Shown here in pieces: positions 1 to 4,387 of a stretch of DNA of 6,090 nt. Origin of the DNA: Pyrinomonadaceae bacterium (GTDB lineage: Bacteria; Acidobacteriota; Blastocatellia; Pyrinomonadales; Pyrinomonadaceae); assembly GCA_014379795.1 (NCBI GenBank), contig JACMLC010000259.1:1-6090 (forward strand), read 5' to 3'. The notes beneath the pieces are model-generated. The model had not been told where the DNA came from, did not search any database, and saw only the letters and a list, made by a program, of their open reading frames with translations. Positions within the stretch are counted from its first letter, which is position 1. Each line of letters begins with the position of its first letter. The position numbers and the translations under genes were made by a program.

Positions 1-32
1 TCAGCGTTGTCAGTTCCGTGAAAGAGTCTCAT
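1..32 (-). CDS. Possible 5' end of a gene running off the left edge (very tentative)
   Basis: Read on the minus strand, an ATG at 32-30 opens a frame that stays open to the window edge and gives MRLFHGTDNA. The start would lie 5 nt from the repeat array at 38-124, much as the starts at 873 and 1737 lie 3 nt from their arrays, and like them it has no Shine-Dalgarno sequence. An equally possible reading is a plus-strand gene entering from the left and ending QRCQFRERVS with a TAG at 32-34, since stop codons also abut these arrays. Ten residues do not allow a family call. Confidence 0.2.
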   Translation of the reverse strand, partial: MRLFHGTDNA

Positions 33-37
33 AGACA

Positions 38-124
38 AGTGATGAGTGATGAGTGATAAGTGATGCGATAAGAAGCATGCTGTTTAGCATTTCTCTTATC
101 ACTTATCACTCATCATTTATCACT
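38..124. repeat. AGT-led heptamer array in inverted arms (AGTGATG type)
   Basis: The left arm is a run of 7-bp units: AGTGATG, AGTGATG, AGTGATA, AGTGATG (38-65), followed by CGATAAG. The right arm (97-124), read on the opposite strand, is AGTGATA, AATGATG, AGTGATA, AGTGATA. As RNA the four unit pairs (28 positions) form Watson-Crick pairs with only three G-U wobbles. The tip holds a small perfect hairpin, ATGCT-GTTT-AGCAT (77-90). The right arm overlaps the last codons and the TGA stop of the gene at 106-873. No U-tract follows on either strand, so a classical intrinsic terminator is not evident, although the hairpin could still end or protect that transcript. Confidence 0.9.
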
Positions 125-873
125 AATTCATCGTATGCGAACTCGACGCCCGGCGGCAGTAATTGAGAGTCGCGTGCGTGCTTAATATCGTGCGCGATGT
201 GCGTCAGGTACGTGCGGCGCGGTTTGAGCTGATTGACATATTCAAGTGCACGCTCAAGCGAGAGATGCGTCGCGTGCGGCTTCAGGCGCAGGCAATCAAG
301 CACCAGCACGTCCAAGCCGCGCAACCCTTCCATCGTCGCGGGTGGAATCTCGCTCAAGTCTGTCGCGTAAGCGAAATCATTAAAGCGATAGGCGATGACT
401 GGCAGCCGCCCGTGTATGACTTCGAGCGGCGTCACTTCCAATTCTTTGCCGACACAAAATGTCGCGCCCGGCTCGACCGTGTGCGGCACGATTTGCGGCA
501 AGCCGCCGCCAAAATGTGACGGCTCAAAAATGTATTTGAAGATGCGGCGGATGTCTTTCCATGCGACCCGGTTGGCGTAGAGTCCGATGGGGCCGTGACG
601 AAAGTTGATGGGGCGTATGTCGTCGAGACCGAAAACGTGGTCAACGTGGCAATGCGTAATCAGCACTGCATCCAGCCACTTGATGCCCTGACGAAGAGCC
701 TGCTGGCGAAAGTCTGCGGACGTGTCAACAATCAAGGTCTGCCCGGCATGCTCTATCAGAATCGAAACGCGCAGCCGCTTGTCACGCGCGTCAGTTGATG
801 TGCAGGTCTCGCACTCGCATCCGATAGACGGCACGCCCGTAGACGTGCCCGTGCCGAGAAAAGTCAATCGCAT
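106..873 (-). CDS. MBL-fold metallo-hydrolase, PhnP-like
   Basis: A 255-residue protein of the metallo-beta-lactamase fold, at the usual length for PhnP-like phosphodiesterases. The N-terminus has the LGTGTSTGVP strand-loop and a GCECETC cysteine cluster (C19, C21, C24), the position where PhnP carries a structural zinc site. The catalytic metal motif is THCHVDH (H74, H76, D78, H79), followed by GLDDIR as in this subfamily. Further likely ligands are H154, D172 and the LTHIAHDIKH block (H225, H228, H232). E. coli PhnP opens a ribosyl cyclic phosphate in phosphonate breakdown, but no phn gene is visible here, so the substrate is unknown and I give no symbol. The ATG at 873 fits the family start, but no Shine-Dalgarno sequence precedes it; a repeat arm begins 3 nt upstream. 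The last residues (VINDE and stop) are encoded by a repeat arm. It may share a transcript with the gene at 975-1556. Confidence 0.9.
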   Translation of the reverse strand: MRLTFLGTGTSTGVPSIGCECETCTSTDARDKRLRVSILIEHAGQTLIVDTSADFRQQALRQGIKWLDAVLITHCHVDHVFGLDDIRPINFRHGPIGLYANRVAWKDIRRIFKYIFEPSHFGGGLPQIVPHTVEPGATFCVGKELEVTPLEVIHGRLPVIAYRFNDFAYATDLSEIPPATMEGLRGLDVLVLDCLRLKPHATHLSLERALEYVNQLKPRRTYLTHIAHDIKHARDSQLLPPGVEFAYDELVINDE

Positions 874-876
874 AAA

Positions 877-974
877 AGTTTAGGGAGTTTAGGGGGGTTA
901 GGGAGTTCATAGAGTTCAGAGAGTAAAAACAGATTCCATGCTCTCTAAACTCCCCAAACTCTCTGAACTCCTAA
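877..974. repeat. AGT-led nonamer array in inverted arms (AGTTTAGGG type)
   Basis: This fills the gap between two minus-strand genes. The left part (877-925) reads as 9-bp units: AGTTTAGGG twice, GGGTTAGGG, AGTTCATAG, AGTTCAGAG, then AGT. The right part (941-969), read on the opposite strand, is AGTTCAGAG, AGTTTGGGG, AGTTTAGAG, AG. The arms are more degenerate than in the heptamer arrays: in the register 895-923 against 941-969, 20 of 29 positions match. A 17-nt spacer (924-940) separates them. The array starts 3 nt upstream of the ATG at 873 and ends at the TAG of the gene at 975, so any ribosome-binding signal of the MBL gene would have to lie inside it. Confidence 0.8.
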
Positions 975-1556
975 CTATTTCCCGCCTATGATGTCGCGGC
1001 CTGTAAAGCCGCGCGGCTTTTGCGGAGCGGTGTTGGTCAGCGAGACGTATTGCATGCGCAGGTCTGACAGCAAGCCTTCAAAAATCTGCTGCTCCTGCGG
1101 GTGCAAATTGCCGCGCGTCTTTTGCTGCAACATGCCGAGGATGTCTATCCAGTGCTTGCCGAGTTGCAGGTCAACGCCGCGCTCGCCTGTCACAGGATGC
1201 TCCATCATGCCGAGCGCGGAAGCGGCGTTGGAAGCGATGGACATTAGAAAGTTGATAAAGCTGGCCGGATCATCCGCGCCCGGAATGCTGGCCTCGCCAC
1301 CGATTCCCGATAATTCATCATCCGGCGTCGCAAAGGCGCTGCTGTCTTCGGCTGTAACCGTCTCGCTTTGCTCTTCGGCGGGCGCAGCAGGAGGAGTGGC
1401 GCGCTCTGTTTGAGCCGCAGGTTCAACGTTTGCCTGAGCTGCCGTAGCGGTCGAAGCTTCGCTTGTTTCTTCTTCGCGCTCGATGTCGCGCGGCGTGCCG
1501 TCCGGGTTAAAGAGGCGACGGTCTGTGACTTTAAAGTTTGATTGTTCTTCGCTCAT
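975..1556 (-). CDS. DUF1844 domain protein
   Basis: A 193-residue protein in two parts. Residues 1-20 (MSEEQSNFKVTDRRLF onward) are a conserved-looking head. Residues 21-95 are an acidic linker rich in Ala, Glu and Thr, probably disordered. Residues about 98-175 match the DUF1844 family: FINFLMSIASNAASALG, then a dipeptide-rich turn, LGKHWIDILGMLQQKTRGNL and LLSDLRMQYVSL. The family's function is unknown; members are short, cytosolic-looking and common in Acidobacteriota and some deltaproteobacterial lineages. I chose the ATG at 1556 because GGAAGAG (1569-1563 on the minus strand) precedes it with a 6-nt spacer. A longer reading from 1637 would begin with residues translated from the repeat arm (GLETWDLGLK) and is unlikely. 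The stop is TAG, unlike the TGA of the other genes. It is divergent from mazG. Confidence 0.88.
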   Translation of the reverse strand: MSEEQSNFKVTDRRLFNPDGTPRDIEREEETSEASTATAAQANVEPAAQTERATPPAAPAEEQSETVTAEDSSAFATPDDELSGIGGEASIPGADDPASFINFLMSIASNAASALGMMEHPVTGERGVDLQLGKHWIDILGMLQQKTRGNLHPQEQQIFEGLLSDLRMQYVSLTNTAPQKPRGFTGRDIIGGK

Positions 1557-1562
1557 CTCTTG

Positions 1563-1569
1563 CTCTTCC
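1563..1569 (-). promoter_or_regulatory. Ribosome-binding site of the DUF1844 gene
   Basis: GGAAGAG on the minus strand lies 6 nt upstream of the ATG at 1556. It decides the start against an in-frame ATG at 1637 that lies in the repeat array and has no such sequence. Confidence 0.55.
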
Positions 1570-1605
1570 ACAGTCTGTAAGATTTCTCGATGGATGGTAG
1601 CAGTT

Positions 1606-1733
1606 TTAAGTCCCAAGTCCCAAGTCTCAAGTCCCAACTCTGCAAACTATCTGCCTGACTTGGAACATCTAGCTTAAAAGCTTAGACTCCATCAAACAGA
1701 CTTGGGACTTGAGACTTGGGACTTGGGACTTAA
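1606..1733. repeat. AGT-led heptamer array, near-perfect long inverted repeat (AGTCCCA type)
   Basis: Left arm units are AGTCCCA, AGTCCCA, AGTCTCA, AGTCCCA (1609-1636). The right arm (1703-1730), read on the opposite strand, gives the same four units in the same order, including the AGTCTCA variant in third place. Pairing extends outward to 1606/1733 without mismatch (31 bp) and inward to 1642/1697 with one mismatch, so each arm is 37 nt. The 54-nt interior (1643-1696) contains a stray degenerate copy (ACTTGGAAC, 1658-1666) and a small AGCTT/AAGCT dyad (1671-1682). The element occupies the gap between two divergent start codons, so it cannot be a terminator of either flanking gene. Its right edge is 3 nt from the mazG ATG. 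Confidence 0.95.
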
Positions 1734-1736
1734 CGT

Positions 1737-2555
1737 ATGCCTGCTACATTTGACGATCTGGTTGCATTGATGGCGCGGTTGCGCTCGCCCGAAGGTTGCC
1801 CCTGGGACAGAGAGCAAACTTACGCGACGCTCGCGCCGATGCTTTTGGAAGAAGCTTACGAAGCGTTTGAAGCGGTCGAAGAGGCGCGCGAAGGCCGCCC
1901 CGCAGAACTCAGGGACGAGCTTGGAGACTTGCTCTTTCAAATAGTCTTCTACGCACAGGTCGCAGGCGAGCGCGGCGACTTTTCGATTAGGGACGTGACC
2001 GAAGCGATTCATTCAAAAATGGTGCGCCGCCACCCGCACGTCTTCGCCGATGCCAAGGCAGACGATGCTGCCGAAGTCCTGCGCAATTGGGAAGCCATCA
2101 AGGCCGAAGAGAAACGCGCCGCCGGGAAAGATGAAGCTGCTAGAGATTCATCACTGCTCGACGGCGTGTCGGCGAAAGCCCCCGCGTTGATGGAAGCGCA
2201 CCAGCTTTCCACCAAGGCCGCACGCGTCGGCTTTGACTGGCAACGCATCGAAGACATTTTCGCAAAACTTCACGAAGAGATTGACGAGCTGCGCGAAGCC
2301 ATCAAGGAGCAAGCGGAAACCGAAGAGGCCGCACAAACGCGCGTCCGCGAAGAGATAGGAGACGTGCTGTTTGCCGTCACCAACATCGCGCGGCATCTAC
2401 AGGTCGAGCCGGAAGCCGCTCTGAAAGTGACCAACCGAAAGTTTCGCAAACGCTTTCGCTATATCGAAGAAAAGTTAAAAGAGCGCGGGCGCGCACTTGA
2501 TGCCGCGACGCTCGATGAGATGGAAGCATTGTGGCAGGAAGCAAAAGAGCAGTGA
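1737..2555 (+). CDS. mazG: Nucleoside triphosphate pyrophosphohydrolase MazG
   Basis: This protein cleaves (d)NTPs to the monophosphate and pyrophosphate, a cytosolic clean-up function. The 272 residues are typical of the two-domain bacterial form. The N-terminal domain starts with LVALMARLRSPEGCPWDREQT. Its metal-binding helices carry E38, E39 and E42 (LLEEAYE) and E61 and D64 (ELGDLLFQ), followed by MVRRHPHVF (95-103). The C-terminal domain repeats the pattern: E180, E181 and E184 (EEIDE), then E206 and D209 (EEIGDVLF). The protein finishes with the family signature TNRKFRKRFRYIE (232-244). Both domains keep their acidic residues; in E. coli MazG the C-terminal domain is the active one. The ATG at 1737 matches the family N-terminus, but no clear Shine-Dalgarno sequence precedes it; the nearest purine run (GGGA) belongs to the repeat arm. 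The TGA stop lies inside the first unit of the next array. Confidence 0.97.
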   Translation: MPATFDDLVALMARLRSPEGCPWDREQTYATLAPMLLEEAYEAFEAVEEAREGRPAELRDELGDLLFQIVFYAQVAGERGDFSIRDVTEAIHSKMVRRHPHVFADAKADDAAEVLRNWEAIKAEEKRAAGKDEAARDSSLLDGVSAKAPALMEAHQLSTKAARVGFDWQRIEDIFAKLHEEIDELREAIKEQAETEEAAQTRVREEIGDVLFAVTNIARHLQVEPEAALKVTNRKFRKRFRYIEEKLKERGRALDAATLDEMEALWQEAKEQ

Positions 2556-2626
2556 CAAGTGACAAGTGATGAGTGACAAGATAAAACTTCTTCTTGCTTG
2601 TCACTTGTCAATTATCACTTGTCACT
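2551..2626. repeat. AGT-led heptamer array in inverted arms (AGTGACA type)
   Basis: Left arm: AGTGACA, AGTGACA, AGTGATG, AGTGACA, AG (2551-2580). The right arm (2597-2626), read on the opposite strand, is AGTGACA, AGTGATA, ATTGACA, AGTGACA, AG. The two 30-nt arms match at 26 positions, and two of the four differences would be G-U pairs in plus-strand RNA. The loop is 16 nt (2581-2596). The mazG TGA is within the first unit. The array lies between two convergent genes (mazG and the M48 peptidase), so a two-way transcription end is plausible here. On the minus strand a short U run (UCUUUU) follows the hairpin 2 nt later; on the plus strand there is none. Confidence 0.92.
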
Positions 2627-2645
2627 GCCTTTAACACTGCTCTTA

Positions 2646-4079
2646 TCAGCCATTAAGCTGTAGGCTACGCATCACGTTATTGAAGACACCGTTGTACGTG
2701 CTTCTCTCATTCTGCGGCGAGATGGTGATGAAGTAGAACAAATTGCCGTCACGCAGCAGCGTTGTATAGACGGTCACGATCTCGTTGCGGCCTGTCAGGT
2801 CTGACCTGCCTGCGAGCTGCATCCCCAGGGCATTACGTCCGCCGAGGCTGGCGCGTGCATAACCGCTCTGCTGGCGCAGGTATGCGTTGTTTTGCAGCAG
2901 CCCGCGTATGTATGCGTCCGAAGACTCTTGCAGGTTTCTGCCCTGCGCTTGCTCGATGCCGATCATGAGGCCGTGCGTGATGCCCTGATTGCCGTATGCG
3001 CCTTCAGGGGCAAACATGATCGAGTTCTGGCCGCCGGACATTTCGCGCCAGTTGGCGGGAACGCTGACGCGGAACAAATTCCCGCCAGTGTAGGTGCGAT
3101 AGCGCGTCGAAGGCAATTCGATGTTGCCGTTCGAATACGTGCCGCCGGTATTTTCATTACCATTACCGTTGCCGTTGTTTGGATTCTGCTGTGTTTTCTG
3201 TGCGATCTCCTGCATCGAAGGCGCACGCGACATGCCGCGCAGACGCGCCTGTATGCGTTGGAATTCGCGGCTGTCCTCCCTCGGTCTTTCAGAGACGCGC
3301 AGGAGCTGCGCTTCGCGCGCGATAGCTTCGTAGCGATTGCCCGGATTCGGGTGGCTGCTCATCCATTCGGGGCCGCGACTGCCGCCGCCCTGCTGCTCAA
3401 TCGTGCGAAACATGTTCGCCAGATCGCGCGGGTCGTAACCGGCACGCGCCATAATCTGCGCGCCTAAGATGTCCGCCTGCCGCTCGTACTCGCGGCTATA
3501 CTTTAAGAAGTATGTGCCGATAGCCATCTGCGAGCCTTGACCGATAATGCTGCCCGCAGGGCCGCCGATGACCGCGCCCGCGATGGCTCCGGCAATCGCG
3601 CCCCACTGAAACTTTTGCGCTTTGGTGGCCTGCGCCGTGCCGTGTCTGAGCGCGACGTGAGAAATCTCGTGCGCCATCACTCCGGCCATCTCGCCTTCGG
3701 TGCGCGCCGCTTCGATCATGCCGCGATTAACGTACATGGGGCCGCCCGGCAGCGCAAAGGCGTTGATGTCACGCGCGTTGACGACCCCGAAAGAATAGCG
3801 AAACTGTGAATGCTGAAACTGCTGCGGAATCGCCGCGACCAGCCTGCGCCCGACTTCCTCCACATATCTATCCACCACTCCGTCGCGCAGCATAGGCATC
3901 TGTCGCTCGACTTCCTGAGCCGCCTGACGCCCTGCCTGCACATCATCATTGAGACTGTATTTATTACCCGGAGCTTTGATCTGTGTCTGCCCGAATGCCG
4001 AGAGCGGCATGGCAAAGACGGCCACAGCCATCAGCCACACGGTCAATCTCTGCATCTTACGATAACTGCTTCTTAACAT
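2646..4079 (-). CDS. Secreted M48 family zinc metallopeptidase with C-terminal extra module
   Basis: A 477-residue protein. Residues 1-30 look like a signal peptide: basic start, hydrophobic core LTVWLMAVAVFAM, likely cut after AFG before Q31. The M48 domain (about 40-260) has the zinc motif HEISH (H137, E138, H141), a third ligand E199 in SREYERQAD, and the downstream SHPNPGNR motif (H243, R249). Between them, residues 159-190 are Gly/Ala-rich and hydrophobic and might touch the membrane. The closest known relatives are BepA/LoiP-like periplasmic peptidases that act on outer-membrane proteins, so an envelope quality-control role is inferred. A Gln/Asn/Gly linker (297-319) leads to a 150-residue C-terminal module with FRVSVPANW and GLMIGIEQAQ segments, perhaps a PsbP/DUF1795-like fold; I cannot assign it firmly. 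The ATG at 4079 is chosen because AGGAGG lies 6 nt upstream; a TTG at 4094 would put that sequence inside the coding region. Confidence 0.92.
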   Translation of the reverse strand: MLRSSYRKMQRLTVWLMAVAVFAMPLSAFGQTQIKAPGNKYSLNDDVQAGRQAAQEVERQMPMLRDGVVDRYVEEVGRRLVAAIPQQFQHSQFRYSFGVVNARDINAFALPGGPMYVNRGMIEAARTEGEMAGVMAHEISHVALRHGTAQATKAQKFQWGAIAGAIAGAVIGGPAGSIIGQGSQMAIGTYFLKYSREYERQADILGAQIMARAGYDPRDLANMFRTIEQQGGGSRGPEWMSSHPNPGNRYEAIAREAQLLRVSERPREDSREFQRIQARLRGMSRAPSMQEIAQKTQQNPNNGNGNGNENTGGTYSNGNIELPSTRYRTYTGGNLFRVSVPANWREMSGGQNSIMFAPEGAYGNQGITHGLMIGIEQAQGRNLQESSDAYIRGLLQNNAYLRQQSGYARASLGGRNALGMQLAGRSDLTGRNEIVTVYTTLLRDGNLFYFITISPQNERSTYNGVFNNVMRSLQLNG

Positions 4080-4085
4080 CTTCTT

Positions 4086-4091
4086 CCTCCT
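4086..4091 (-). promoter_or_regulatory. Strong Shine-Dalgarno of the M48 peptidase gene
   Basis: AGGAGG on the minus strand is followed by a 6-nt spacer (AAGAAG) and the ATG at 4079. It is the only consensus-strength ribosome-binding site in the window and sets the start codon of the M48 gene. Confidence 0.85.
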
Positions 4092-4138
4092 CAACCCGAA
4101 TCAATGATGACTTCAAATGCTCTTCAGAAGTTCATCTC

Positions 4139-4187
4139 AAAAAGAAAAAGCGACGCGCCGTTCCTGTCTTGCCGGAGGGCGCATCGC
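4139..4187 (-). terminator. Rho-independent terminator on the minus strand
   Basis: On the minus strand GCGATGCGCC (4187-4178) pairs with GGCGCGTCGC (4159-4150) over 10 bp with one U-G wobble, around an 18-nt loop that can add a 3-bp TCC/GGA inner pairing. It is followed directly by TTTTTCTTTTT (4149-4139). It lies about 200 nt after the DUF885 stop and 59 nt before the M48 start. It may end the DUF885 transcript, or act as an attenuator within an M48 leader. On the plus strand the stem is followed by TCTCTCTTTT, so weak two-way activity is possible. Confidence 0.82.
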
Positions 4188-4208
4188 TCTCTTTTGAAAG
4201 CTTTGTGC

Positions 4209-4270
4209 CTCTCTCCCCGGATACTGCTTTATCAACTGCACGCATAAGTTTCGCGTGCGAGGGGAGAGAG
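4209..4270 (-). promoter_or_regulatory. Two-tier hairpin upstream of the terminator, possible leader element
   Basis: An outer perfect 10-bp stem, CTCTCTCCCC (4270-4261 on the minus strand) with GGGGAGAGAG (4218-4209), encloses an inner perfect 6-bp stem, GCACGC (4258-4253) with GCGTGC (4243-4238) and a 9-nt loop. A 19-nt single-stranded stretch (4237-4219) lies on one side and only 2 nt (4259-4260) on the other. The asymmetry, and the position just upstream of the terminator and the M48 gene, suggest a structured leader. I compared it by eye with c-di-GMP, c-di-AMP, TPP, cobalamin and SAH riboswitch cores and recognise none. A structured dispersed repeat is an alternative. Confidence 0.45.
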
Positions 4271-4387
4271 CGCGTCAGTCTTTTTGCCAAAAAGGGGGGC
4301 CTTGCTTCCTAAACCTTTGTCCGCAGCCGTTTCGTTTGGCATGCTTTTGATGAAGTATGCCGCCGTCGGGGTTGGCCTCGCCGGTTT

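Larger units (their letters stand above)
4080..4387. other. 308-bp gap between the DUF885 and M48 genes
   Basis: I see no gene here. In minus-strand order after the TGA at 4388 it holds: an imperfect 9-bp hairpin at 4361-4338 (one G-U, no U-tract); a short A/T dyad CTTTTT-GCC-AAAAAG at 4280-4294; a two-tier hairpin at 4270-4209; an intrinsic terminator at 4187-4139; and the AGGAGG of the M48 gene at 4091-4086. Unlike every other gap in the window it has no AGT-led repeat array. A plus-strand frame reading across 4150-4312 has no family resemblance and no start signal of its own. Confidence 0.75.

Noticed and set aside
877..903. Telomere-like TTTAGGG runs
   Set aside because: The units are 9 bp, degenerate and internal, and they have an inverted counterpart at 941-969; they resemble telomere repeats by chance only.
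988..1413. 141-residue plus-strand frame
   Set aside because: It is antisense to the DUF1844 gene and rich in Ser, Cys and Arg, with no family match.
1557..1637. N-terminal extension of the DUF1844 protein from an ATG at 1637
   Set aside because: The extra residues are translated repeat units (GLETWDLGLK), and no ribosome-binding site precedes that ATG. The ATG at 1556 has GGAAGAG in place.
1660..1688. Sigma-70-like promoter for mazG (TTGGAA, 17 nt, TAGACT)
   Set aside because: Only four of six bases match in each box, which is too weak to call without transcript data.
38..2626. CRISPR array
   Set aside because: The repeats are 7 or 9 bp units without spacers, and they form inverted arms. 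No cas gene is present.
2892..3467. 191-residue frame on the plus strand
   Set aside because: It is antisense to the M48 gene, whose reading frame has clear motifs (HEISH, SREYERQAD). The protein is Arg/Ala-rich with no family resemblance.
4338..4361. Hairpin after the DUF885 stop as a terminator
   Set aside because: The 9-bp stem with one G-U pair has no U-tract on either strand; the terminator at 4139-4187 is far better.
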